From NCBI GenBank assembly GCA_001600415.1, contig BCJX01000005.1, positions 1,100,755 through 1,146,674 of the forward strand: 45,920 nucleotides of DNA, in the 5' to 3' direction. The notes beneath the pieces were generated by a model, which saw only the letters and a program-made list of their open reading frames with translations, did no database searches and had not been told where the DNA came from. The position numbers and the translations under genes are program-made. Origin of the DNA: Pascua guehoae. Its lineage: Eukaryota > Basidiomycota > Tremellomycetes > Trichosporonales > Trichosporonaceae. Every line of letters starts with the position of its first letter. Positions within the stretch are counted from its first letter, which is position 1. This document shows positions 21,916 through 32,487 of the stretch, in pieces.

Positions 21916-23419
21916 ATGGACATGAGCGATAAGGAAAAGAGCGACTTGGTGACACCGTCCGCCATGGACGAGAAGGGTGTACACCACGTCTCCACCGAAC
22001 CCCAGAAGGAAAAGCGCAGATCGCGTTACCTCAATCTACGCCGACTCCCTTCCCTCCAAGAGGTTCTCGACCGCCGCACGCGTCCACCTCTAGACCTCTT
22101 TTGCTTCTATGTGCGTGTCCGATACGGTAGAGATCGGGAGTCGCAAGCTGAGACTTTGTACACGGATCCAGTTTTTGCTTACCATTACAGATCTTCCTCC
22201 AACGCGAAAGCTCTGAAGATGCTCTCGACTTTTGGCTTGATGTGCAACAGCACGAAAACTTATGCAAGGCCTACTTCAAAGTGAGTGGGGACGCGCTCGA
22301 TGGTGATCACCTTCGACGTCAAGGCGGTGCGAGTTCCACCTACACGGGAGACGCGATGGAGTGCAGGCTGACGACCAGGACTTGAAGCGCTCGGGACGCT
22401 CGATCGACGACGACTGGCCCGAATTCGCCGCGTACGCGCGCAGCAACGGGTCGTTTATGACGCCAATGTTAGATCTGGGCTCTGCCGAGATGATGCCTGC
22501 GCGGCGGTCGTCGGAACTGGCACCTGCCAACGGCGCGGGACGGTACTCTGGCAATGCCGACGTTGAGAACGCGCCCCACGACGAGCCGTCGCTGCGTGGG
22601 CGGCAAGGAGAGTCAATGTCCAACATGTCGTTTTACTCGACCGCCGAGCGCCAGGGACAAGGCCGGTCGTCGAGCAGAGCGAGCATGCGCGAGTGGGGCG
22701 CGGGGACAGCGACGGGCGTCCAGGCAGACATGGGAACGATGGGGACGACGGGCACAATGATGAGCCGAGCCGGTCGGCGGAGTGCGGCGCGGGCCCCGAC
22801 CGTGTTTGCGCGCGACCGCGCGATTGAAAAGGCGGCCCTCGTCGAGAGCGCCGAGCGCATCTACCTGCGTTACCTGCTCCCAGGCGCCGAGCGCGAAATC
22901 TACCTCCCGCCCGCTCTGCGCCTGACAAACTTTCCCGTCTCGTCCGAGCACACGGTGTCGCCGCTCATTCCGGACCTGTTCCACGCGCAAAAGCTGTACA
23001 TTTTCCGCGCGCTCGAGCAGGACGCGTTCCCACGCTTCCTCCGCGCAAAGGCGTTTGGCAACCTCACACCCACGTCGTCGGTCATCCGGCTACTCTTGGG
23101 CCTCGTCATCCTGTGGGGTGCGTTTGTGCTCGTCTTCTCCCTCATCTTCCTCGACTACCAGCCGCGCCTTACGCGTCTCTGGTCCATCCTCCCCTTCCTC
23201 GTCGCATTCAACCTCCTCCTAGCGGCATACTATCACCTTTCGCCCCTCCTCGCCGTCTTCTTCCAGTCTGAGACTACCCCCTTCCGCCTCATTACCGTCC
23301 GCGAGACCTATGTCCGCCGCCTGTTACTCCTCCGCGCGCTCTGGATCGAGGGCCTCGCCGTTCTCCTCACCACCATTTTCGTCGTCATCTTCACCGTTGT
23401 CCCAGGACACCGCTTGTAG
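21916..23419 (+). CDS. RAX1: Rax1-like RGS-domain membrane protein, three exons
   Basis: Exons 21916-22110, 22191-22280 and 22367-23419 give 1,338 nt and 445 residues, near yeast Rax1 (about 435). Rax1 with Rax2 marks division sites for bipolar budding in yeast. Seen: an N-terminal RGS-like region spanning the first splice (DLFCFYIFLQRESSEDALDF, then WLDVQQHENLCKAYF at about 60-95), a long polar linker rich in Ser, Gly and Arg, a second RGS-like part (ERIYLRYLLPGAEREIYLPP, then a stretch of Phe, Pro and Arg), and three C-terminal membrane segments. The stop follows the last membrane helix. Exon 3 could instead begin after a second AG at 22377-22378, dropping four residues. It acts at the plasma membrane or bud neck if orthologous. 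Confidence 0.87.
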
Positions 23420-24529
23420 GCGGCCATCCGGTGGCTTGGTGGTGTCTGGTGTTTTAGGCGGTGTTTGGGCGGTAATTTGGGAGGCGTTTGGCTCGCACAA
23501 CAAGTCTGCACACATACACGCGCGCGAATGCCAGCGTGACGACGTGTGGGCTGCGGGCAGAGGGACGATGCGGATACTACTTTAATGTTGTTCGACCATG
23601 GACTATACGTGTACTATTTTCCTTAGACCTGTTTGGTGTGGCGCATGCGACGCGTGGTTTGTGGTGGTCGCCGCGTCGCTCATGCGCTAAATCAGGTCTA
23701 GCTCAACTCGGCGATGTACCCGTGACACTGAATTGACTGTAGTACCGGTGTTTTCTCTGACACTCAAGAGACCAGGTAGTGTTTGCTGACTCTGCGTGGT
23801 GCGTGCTTGCGCCTCGTTACAAGGGGAGTGACACGGCCTGAACGACACGACGCGACGGACTCGGAGTCATGGCCGGCCAACGCGCATCCAAGCCTCCCCC
23901 ATGCACACGACCAGCGTCGCCTCGGTCTCGCATCATGCCCATGTTATCAGCCCCCACAACCTTGTTATCCACACTCCAACGCGATCTGGTGACATGGTGA
24001 CAACACAACAGCCACGCAAAGGACCCGAGCCCGCTACTGCCTACAGCTTGTTCTGATATGGCTTGATCGCAATATACCTACCAAAGGGTTACAGGCGCGT
24101 CCCCACATTCTTTCCCAGCAAGTTCAAGGCGGGACAACAATGAACGCCGGCTGGTCGGCGACTGCGAGCTGTTCAAGGTCGTGCGGATCGGGTGGTCATC
24201 CTGGCCGGGGACGGCGAGCTGGTCGGCAACGCGGGCCCATCGACACCACGTGCATACACAAGTGAAGGCCACGGGACACGCATCAACAGCAGCCGCTGCA
24301 GTCAGCAACTGCGCCGGGGAAAGGGATGTACGAGCCAACCGAGTGAGGCTGGGCGAGAGCCAAAGCACAGATCTGCCATGTCCCATGCTCGTAATCGTCT
24401 TCGGCGTACCTCTCCACACAGCCACTTCCACTCACTCACCACGCGCGCCGCACCGATCAACCATCCTATTCCGCCTCGTTGCTCGGCCTGGATCATCATA
24501 TTCCGCCTCGCCGCCCGGCCTCGACCATC
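23420..24529. other. Convergent intergenic region
   Basis: 1.1 kb between the Rax1-like stop and the coiled-coil gene stop; holds two 3' ends. Short frames over 24180-24530 are antisense or frame shadows. I see no further gene, tRNA or transposon. Confidence 0.5.
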
Positions 24530-26309
24530 CTACTCCGCCTCGCCGGGCCGCGACCCGACACTCTTCCCCTCGGCCGCGGCGAGTCTGGCGAGCAGGTCTT
24601 CTCTCTCGGCCATCCAGCCCGCGCGTTCCGCGAGCCACGCGTCGCGCTCGGCCGTCCACTGTCTCTCCTTGTGGCGTTCGGCTAGTATTGAAGTCTCGTC
24701 GTGGATCTCGGTGTGGGTGTTGGTGGCGGTGTCGGTGTCGGTGTTGAGGCTAGGCCTGGTACTGTCGCTGAGGCCGGTGGTGCTGGGTCTGAGGAGTTCC
24801 ATTCGCTCCGTTCCCTCCGTTCGCTCCCGCTCCGTCCCCAACCTCGCCAGTACACCCGCAAGCATCCTCTTTACCTCGGCCATCTCAGCAAGCACCCCGT
24901 CGACGCCCCCGCTCCCGCCCCGGCTCTGGTCTCTGAGAAACCGCACCTCATCCCGCATCTCGCCCGCCCACACCTCCCACCTCTCCCACCTATCCCTTTC
25001 CTCCCGCCTCTCCCGCTCCCGCACCCCGCGCATCCCGTCCACCAGCGCCCGCATCTCCTCGACCCGCTCCCCCGCCTCCCGCCTCACCTCCTCGACCCGC
25101 TCCCCCTCCACGCGCCTCACCTCCTTGAACCGCCAATCCGCCGCCGCCCGCTCCTCGCGCAGCCGCTGGTCGCTCGCGTCCCGCTCGTCCCGGATCAGGT
25201 CGCGCAGCTTGTGCACCCGCCCCTCTTCGTGGCGCAGGACGGCCCGCAGCCGCTCGCCCTCCTCGTGCAGCATCCGGATGCCCGCGCGGTGCGCCGCGTC
25301 CCGCTCCCCCGAGAGGTGGGTGAGGAAGAGGCGCTGCGCGGCGGCGCGCTCGGCGCGGAAGGCTGAGAGGAGGGCGTGCCGGTCGGCGCGGGCGGTGGTG
25401 TGCGCGGCTTCGGTGGCGGTTAGGAGGGGGGTGAGGTCCTGCGTGTTAGTGGGGGAGGGTGGGAGAGAGGGGAGATATGGGGACAGATATGGGCGGGACG
25501 TAGATGGGCTGGGAGCAGATCGGCTGCGTCAAAGGGGAAGGGGCTGGGGGAGGGGCTTCGAGTGAGGTGCCACGTCGGAAGTGGTGCGTACGAAGTGTGT
25601 CGGCGGAGATGCTGCCATAGTAGAGAGCCCACCTTGGTGTCTCTCTGCACGCCGCTGTGGGGGGCTGCAGCGACGAGGACAAGACGTGGCCCTCGGGGGT
25701 CTCCCGCCTAGCACGGAGGACACGGGCAATACCAGCGAGAGAGGGCCGAAATGCCATCTGTCACAGTACTGTACGCTCAGCCGGCCCAGACATGTCCAAA
25801 GCCAACCCGCTCAGAACGGACACGTTCATGTTCAGAAGCCAACCCCGAATCCGTCCCCTCGGTGACTTTGCGGTCCATGGATAGCGACTGTTATTTCACC
25901 ACGAGGCACACCAGAGCCGAGACAAAATACAGCAATCGGGACTCACGACAAATCCGTCATCCGACGGAGATACGGGTGGAGAGCCGTCTGGACTTCCACT
26001 CCCGCTAGGGCTCGGGCTCCCGCTCATGCTGGTGCTCGTCCCCGTGTCCGCGCTACCCGCGCTGCCTGCGCTCATCGACCGAGGCGGGGACGGCGGCTCT
26101 GGCGGGAGGGGGAAAAACGATAGTGGCGGAGAATGGAGGGGGAACGACGATAGGGGCGGGGAAGCGGGGAACGACGATGAGGGCGGACAGGGTGTAGTTG
26201 ACGATGAGCGGGAAGACGGGGACGAGGATAGAGGCGGGCAAGGGGGTAGCGCCGGGAGGGAGGGGCTGCGGGATTGCCGGGGGGTGGTGTCGCCGGGGCT
26301 GTGGGACAT
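24530..26309 (-). CDS. Coiled-coil protein of unknown function, three exons
   Basis: Minus-strand exons are 25947-26309, 25633-25707 and 24530-25438, total 1,347 nt, 448 residues. Residues 1-120 are disordered Pro/Ser-rich sequence. Exon 3 starts DLTPLLTATEAAHTT and continues as a long Glu/Arg/Leu-rich helical region with heptad spacing (RLRAVLRHEEGRVHKLRDLI onward), then a Thr/Asp-rich linker and a second short coil ending EGKSVGSRPGEAE. This suggests a scaffold or cytoskeletal protein, but no family is recognised. Exon 2 is the least certain: an acceptor at 25758 would begin it at an ATG but break frame at exon 3, while the acceptor at 25708 keeps phase 0 throughout. The exon 3 acceptor uses a CTAACACGCAG module. 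Confidence 0.68.
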
Positions 26310-26458
26310 GCTGCCTGTGGTGGATGTGTGTTGTTGTTGGTGTTGGTGTTGGTGCTGTGTGTTGTGGGTCTGGTTGCCGGTGTGGGGCTCTGTGGTGCGT
26401 GGTGTGTGCTATCGAGCGCGGAGGTTCTGGTGCTGGGCGTGCTCGGGCTGGGTATGCT

Positions 26459-26525
26459 GGGTGCTCGGTGCTCGGTGCTGGGTGCTCGATGTACTTGGTA
26501 CTCGATGTACTTGGTACTCGACCTC
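26459..26525. repeat. Tandem GTGCTCGG and TGTACTTGGTACTCGA repeats
   Basis: Three GGTGCTCGG-like units are followed by two copies of GATGTACTTGGTACTC. They lie just upstream of the coiled-coil gene start at 26309. Confidence 0.8.
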
Positions 26526-27149
26526 GGTACGATGGGTGCTGCCCTCCACTGAATACTGTACGGTCTCCTCGAGGTATGCCAGTAATGAAGCAAAGTCAGG
26601 CAAAGATGAAATGCAGCTGCCCGTTCTTCGATACCACTCTTATCTATCGCCCGCGGAACGTTCCCAGCACAGTGTCCAGCATCTACACCCGGCCCCACTG
26701 CGCGCAGTTGTCAGCTGCGTTCCGGCGGCGACGTAACTACTCGAATGCGGCCAGTTGCCTCAATTGCATCCACTAGTCAACTTTGGTGCTAGTGCCACAT
26801 TGGTCCCACCCAGTACGTCACCACTGGCTGGGGACGGTGACGATGGCTGTTACGGCTGTGGCGTTGGTGTGGTCGCCACTGCGTCATTGTTTCATGTTGG
26901 GTGTCTCGTCGGGGTCTCACCATTTCAGTGCCCAGTCGAGCAGGTCGGCGACTGTGACCTCTGAGAGATTGTCTCATTTGTGTACATTCATATGCCTCTG
27001 CGCACACCTGCCATGCTGCCATGCTACCATGCCTCGTCTGCCCTGCCATGCCCAAGAGCCACGCCGTGCCCGATTCATTTCTGCCTACGGATTATAGCGT
27101 GATGGAACCTATGATCACCAAGTTTGTCTCGCCGACCTCGTACTCGTAA

Positions 27150-27189
27150 CGCCTACTTCGTGCCTACTTCGTGCCAACTTCGTGCCAAC
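27150..27189. repeat. 11-bp tandem repeat (TGCCTACTTCG)
   Basis: About 3.6 copies of an 11-bp unit, two with TACTTCG and later ones with AACTTCG or truncated. Located about 190 bases beyond the acyl-CoA ligase stop. Confidence 0.85.
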
Positions 27190-27379
27190 GTATTCCAAGT
27201 CTGCCAAGATACCAGTCCCGCTTGGCCATGTGCCCCGTCCTCTCCCCAATCGGCTCTCTGTCGCACTCGTCCTTGTTCCCACTCATCCCTTCCTCCCCAA
27301 TACCTCTCCGCCGTTCTCCCCATGCCTCTCCGCACCTCCTCCCCTCCCAACCATACTCTCCCATATGACACCCAACCCC

Positions 27380-30288
27380 CTACAACTTGGCCTTTGCGCC
27401 CGCGCCCCACTCCTCGGCCGCGCGCGCCCGGAGATCCTTGCGGAGAATCTTGCCCGAGGGCGACTTTGGAATCACGTCGACGACCACGACGCCGCCGCGC
27501 AGGTGCTTGGGGCTGGACGCCTGCTTGGCCACATAGGCGCGGATGTCCTTTGCGTAGCGTGCACGGTCGCCTGCCGTCTTGAGCGTGGCCTTTGTGCGGG
27601 GGTCGGGGACGACGTAGGCGCTGAGCGTTAGTGGTGGAAGCGGGTGGAGGGAGTGGAGGAAATGATGGTTGGAGCCTAGGGAGCAGGCGGATGGGATGAT
27701 CGGATGCGGCGATGGATATGTGGACGGTGGGGCCCAGTTCTGGAGAAAGAGAGAACGGTGCCGAACTACCAATGGGACCGGCTGAAACGGACTGCGGTGA
27801 TCGGTGTTTGACACGGGAAGCCCAACAACCGTTGCTGACCGGTTTAGACAGAGGACAGCACAGCTAGAATTGCTTGGATCACAAGGATGAACGGGATACC
27901 GCAGCAGAATGCTGACAGACGGGCAGAACAGCGAGTCAGGAGCACCTCGCCATCCAGACGGACACGCCCCATTCAACTGTACTCACCGCGGCAGCTCGGT
28001 CGCGTTCTTTTCGTCATACACGCCAACGACGCCGGTATCCACCACCTTGGGGTGCTGGAGGAGGAGAGCCTCGAGCTCTGCGGGCGCGACTGGAGCGTAA
28101 GTTGCAGTCGGCACTGGGGCCATACCTTGGAAGCCCTTGTACTTGATCAGTTCCTTCTGGCGGTCGACGACCCTGCGTGTTAGCGATCCAAGTACACAGA
28201 AGCGAAATTCTCCCGAGGGGCAGGCAGCACACACAGCCCCACCCCCGGTAAACAGGTTCCACCGCCCGACCACCCGACTTGTTCGTTTGCCACCCTTCGC
28301 TTGCCACACTCACTTGAACCATCCCTTCTTGTCGCGCGTGAGAATGTCGCCCGTCCTCAGCCACCCGCCCGGGAGGATTGTCTTGGCGGTCGCCTCGGGG
28401 TTGTTGTGGTATCCCTTCATGATACTCGGGCCACGGAGCCAGATCTCGCCGCGCTCGCCGGGCGCCGCGTCTGTGCCGTCCTCGGTCACGAGGCGCGCCT
28501 GGTACGTCGGGATGAGGCGGCCGACGGAGGAGTACCGTCCCTTGGCCTGCTCGCTGTTCATGCTCGTCGCGGTGGGTGATGTTTCGGTCATGCCTGGGTG
28601 TGAGCGGGGTGCAGCGGGGGGTTGGGGCGGGAGGAACGGTTGGGAAGTAGGTTGGGAGTTGGTCGGGTACGGATGGCAGGTGGTGCGCTGCACGCACAGG
28701 GGGAAGAGCGCGTTGGAGGGCTGGGAACTTCCGGGGACTTCTGGGGACTGGGGACTGATGACTGCTGGGACTGGACATACCGTAGCCCTGGAGAATGGCG
28801 ACGTTGAGACGCTGTGCCATTGTCTTGGCCAGCGCCGGTGACACAGGCGCAGCGGCACACACGACCGTGTGGAGCGACGAGAGGTCGTAGTTCTTGAGGT
28901 TTTGCGAGTGGTTGAGGACCACAAGGACGGGCGGCACGGTAAATGCAAACGTGATCTTGTACTGTGGGGTCAGGTGGTGTCTATGGGGGGGAAAGCCGGC
29001 TCTGGCTCAACTACTCACATCCTGGATGGCACGGAGCATGGCCACTTCGTCAAACCGGGGCAAGATGACGACAGGCACGCCAAACTGCAGCGGCTGGACC
29101 ATGATCAAGATGGACCCGTAGACGTGACTGAATGGCAGGAATCCCAGGATCGTGTCCTTGCCCGGCTCGAGTTTGGTGAGTGCGACGGCCGACGCCTGGA
29201 GCTGGCTCGTGAGATTGTAGTGGCTCGTCATGACGCCCTTTGGCAGACCCGTCGTTCCCGACGAGTAGCACAGCCACGCCGTCGCCATCGGGTCGTGGTC
29301 AAAGCTCTCGGCCGGCTGGCGCTCGCCATACAGTTCACCGACGCATTTCAGGTCGCCGCCCGTGCCAACATCGCCGGCCGCAACCGAGCTCTTCCGGTGC
29401 GGCTCGCACAGGAGCACGATCCGCTCAGAGGGAATGTCGCGCTGCAGCTCGGCGCGCGCCTTGGCAAACTGTGGGGCGAGCTCGGGGGAGAGAAAGATGA
29501 ATGATGCGCCCGAATCGTTCATCTGGTGCGCCAGCTCGTGTGGCGCGCTGGTCGATAGTAAGCGATAGTCATGGCGGGGGACGCCGCCGCGGGAGTCATG
29601 GGAGCTCAGTGGAGAGCGCCGACGGTGGCGAGTGCCGCTGGGCGTTGGGCGTTGGGCGTTGGGCGTTGTGCGTTGTCCGGGTTTGTGGAATGCGGCCACC
29701 GCCGCCGACCGTCGCGGACAGACGGGGCGCTGATCCGCGCGTCTTGTTTGATGGTGACGCTATCGTTTCACGCCGCCACTCGTCTGTGGCACCTGCATCT
29801 CGATTCTGCAACCAGGCCGGCCAGTGTTGACGAGCTTGACCGCCGTCCCACGCCCACAGATGACACAGCATGCAGCTGCGTCCCCCAAGCCGTGTGCCCC
29901 ACAGACCTTGTGCCGCGCCTTGCATGTCCCTACCACATGCCACTCGCACTCACTAAGAAGCATTCGCAGGGCTCACGACGATGCCGGCCGCGACGCACCC
30001 CCACGCGGCAATCGTCCACTCGAGCGAGTTGAGGCCCCAAATACACGCCGTGTCGCCGCGCTGCAGCCCCAGCCCGCGCAGGCCCGCGGCGAGGCGCAGC
30101 GCACCGTCCTCGACCTGGCCCCGCGTGAGCGTCCGGCCCGTCAGGCCGTCAATGTACGCCGGGAGGGCGGGCGAAAAGTGCGGGAGCGGCGAGACGCCCG
30201 GCGCGTCCGGGAACATGAAGTGGAAGACGGACTGCTGCGGGAGAAAGGGGACGGGCAGGTCGGATTCGTAGATTGTTGGCTCGGACAT
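27380..30288 (-). CDS. 4-coumarate-CoA-ligase-like acyl-CoA synthetase with PTS1, seven exons
   Basis: Minus-strand exons are 29954-30288, 29019-29547, 28781-28961, 28314-28593, 28126-28172, 27987-28089 and 27380-27620, total 1,716 nt, 571 residues. It belongs to the ANL adenylating superfamily, which activates a carboxylic acid to acyl-AMP and then acyl-CoA. Seen: P-loop [11 protein letters not shown] (Tyr206 onward), [31 protein letters not shown], and the C-terminal [11 protein letters not shown] with the catalytic Lys at about 549. The last residues AKL match a type 1 peroxisomal signal, so a peroxisomal substrate such as a fatty or aromatic acid is likely. A 36-nt stop-free intron (28090-28125) sits after KGFQ; its removal gives the family sequence KGFQVAPAELE. 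The first in-frame ATG is at 30288. Confidence 0.95.
28090..28125 (-). other. 36-nt stop-free intron in the acyl-CoA ligase gene
   Basis: The minus strand reads GTATGG at the 5' end and GCTCCAG at the 3' end, with an ACTTACG candidate branch region. Retention would insert 12 residues (starting GMAPVP) into the strictly conserved KGFQVAPAELE motif. It is the shortest stop-free intron in this window. Confidence 0.85.
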
Positions 30289-31751
30289 GGTGGCGGCGAG
30301 CGTGGTGGTGTAACGAGTGTGGACGGGGTCGAGGTCCGACGAGGTAGACAAGGAGGGTGCTGCGAGGACGAGTTGAGTCTATCTGATAGATGGATATGCG
30401 GCCCAAGTGAGGTGCAGTGGATAAGAGGATAAGATTCTGCAGGCCCAGATACTATAAGGTTTCTTGCAGGGGGCTGACTGGCATGCAACAGCGAGGACAC
30501 GGTCTCGGTGGCCGAGCACTGCCTGCCTGCGCGGCTGCCCGGACGATGGATGCTCCGAAGCAATGTTGCCCATGTGCTTGGCGTCATGACGTTTGTTCGG
30601 ATAAAGGCACCATCTCGCCCCGGCGGCGACCGCCGCCTCGGTGTCATGTGCCTGTTTTGCGTGGGCCCAAAGCGTCAACAATAATCGGGCACCCCGCATG
30701 TCCTCATGCCTGCTACTCAACAACTGCACATATGCCTGTGCGCCGTGTGGGTCTGTGGTCACGAGAACAACATGTTTGCTAGGATCGCCGCGTGCTTGGA
30801 TCACACCATGCCCTCGTTTGCCACTAGCCACTACCGGGCCACTCGCAACGTTAGTACGCTAGTCTACATTGTCGATTGAGCGGCGACCGCCGCCGGCCAC
30901 TAGTCGAGGCCCCAGCCGGGGAACGAAAGCGGGGTCGATCGACGCTGATCACGAGGTAGGTACCCGTGTTGTCCGTTCGTGTCTTGACGTTTTGGTTACC
31001 TGGTATTCTTGCAGGGAGCAACTCTCATACCTCCCCTTCCGTTGCTACCCTTTGAGAGCATGCGAGTACTCGAAGGTGGTTCCACAGTGAACAGCGTTTC
31101 AGAGTAGAACATGCGCAGCAGCCCTGCACTCCCTGCTCGCTCCTCCCTGGCGATCAAACGTGAGCTGGGAGTGAGATGGTTAAACCCGCAAGGAGAGAGC
31201 CGGAACACACGTGCCTCTCCAAAGGCATCCTAGCATCCTCGTCGTCGGCCGTGCAACAATATTCCAGCCTTGCTAGCCTTTACCATACGTACCAGGGTCG
31301 TCAACCGAAAATTCCTGGGGTCGTGTTGGGCTGCGTCTAGCCCAGAACCGCTGCACGTCCCAGTCAAGCACACCCCGCGTCGACGATCACTAGCTCCAAC
31401 TAGCTAGCTACGAGGGGCATGGTGGTGGTCGCGCCGGGCGCCTCGCGCTCACGATTGAACGTACGCGACGACGTGTTGGCCAGTGAACGAGCAAGTGCGC
31501 CGCTGCTCCTTGAGAGAAAGCCATTCATCGTTATTACAGAACACCAACTGAACATACCCCGCCGGGCAGTTGGGTAAGAACAGACCATTCATCGTAATTA
31601 CAGATACACCAGCAGTCCAAACCCCGAACACGCTCCCTCCTCGATGCGATACTCTTACACTAAATTACGATTACGCCCACTGTAATGCGTCACAACCCCC
31701 TCGCCGGTCCCAGGTCGGAAATTGCCGACGGTCCTCGCCCTGGCGCCCGGC
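30289..31751. other. Gene-free region upstream of the acyl-CoA ligase
   Basis: 1.46 kb with the acyl-CoA ligase promoter and the 3' end of the 158-residue gene. A pair of imperfect 20-bp direct repeats lies at 31521 and 31585. Frames here are short and without recognisable domains. Confidence 0.5.
31521..31604. repeat. Pair of 20-bp direct repeats, 64 bp apart
   Basis: CCATTCATCGTTATTACAGA at 31521-31540 recurs at 31585-31604 with one T to A change. Confidence 0.9.
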
Positions 31752-32487
31752 TCAGTGGGCATACACCTCCATCCGGCACGCGCCCGCGAGCGAAAACCAC
31801 TCGGACCACGACAAGGTAAAGTTTGGCAGCGACGGCCACGCCCTGCGCGACCACGGCATGGAGGCGGTGCGGTCCGCGCCGAGGAACGCGCGCGACGCGT
31901 CCTTGAGCTCGGTCGACGCGCGGACCGCCGAAGTGAGCGAGTGCAGCTCGTCCTCGGTCACTGCGTGTTAGTGGGGCACAAAGGACAAGGACGGACGCGA
32001 GGCAGGTCCCGAGTCCCGAGGGATCTCGTCTCAACACCTCCCACCACTCCCACCGCTAGCACAACCCAACTCACTAGTCCCGTTGCGCCGCGCCTCGACG
32101 GCATCTTCGAGGATCTGGTTTGTGCGCCGGAGCAGTTGGCGGGCGGGCGAGCGCGCAAACAGGCCCGTCTTGGGGTGCCGGTAGGCTGCGCACGCGAGGG
32201 AGAACTGTTCGAGCTGGGCGTTAGCTTTAGGCGTAGGTTTTGGTGCTGGGAAGAGGGGGTAGGATGAAGCCCAAGCCTTGTGTTGTGGGAATGTCTGCAA
32301 GGCATGTCCATGTCTTGCACGCCCGCCCACACCTCTCGCTCATGTACTCCAGACTCACCTGCACGCAGCGCTTGTAGTCGGCCACGTAATCGGGGGGACT
32401 CCCCGAGTACGGCGGGGGCGCGGCGGGCTCGGCGTGCGCGAATGTGGCCGTGAGCGCGTGCACTTCTTCGGCGACCGTGAGTGGCAT
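31752..32487 (-). CDS. Small hypothetical protein, 158 residues, three exons
   Basis: Minus-strand exons are 32359-32487, 32075-32213 and 31752-31960, total 477 nt. Donors are GTGAGT and acceptors fit CTAAC-type branch sites, and all phases agree. The sequence starts MPLTVAEEVHALTATF, has a Pro/Tyr-rich APPPYSGSPPDYV segment, then helical regions (YKRCVQLEQFSLACAAY, RSPARQLLRRTNQILEDAVEARR, MTEDELHSLTSAVRAS), and ends with an aromatic tail. There is no signal peptide or membrane helix. The family is not recognised; the helical content suggests a small soluble or adaptor protein. The last acceptor uses the same CTAACACGCAG module seen in two other genes. Confidence 0.72.

Larger units (their letters stand above)
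26310..27379. other. Intergenic region with G/T-rich repeats
   Basis: About 1.07 kb containing the promoter of the coiled-coil gene and the 3' end of the acyl-CoA ligase gene. It has TGTTGG/TGG repeats (26330-26380), GTGCTCGG and TACTTGGTACTCGA duplications (26459-26525) and an 11-bp tandem repeat at 27150-27189. No gene is supported. Confidence 0.5.

Noticed and set aside
25708..25757. Coiled-coil gene exon 2 starting at the ATG at 25757
   Set aside because: It gives a good-looking MAFRPSLAG start, but its donor leaves phase 2, which breaks the well-supported exon 3 frame. The shorter exon from 25707 keeps phase.
31521..31604. Target-site duplication or transposon ends
   Set aside because: The 20-bp repeats enclose only 44 bases with no terminal inverted repeats; simple local duplication is sufficient.
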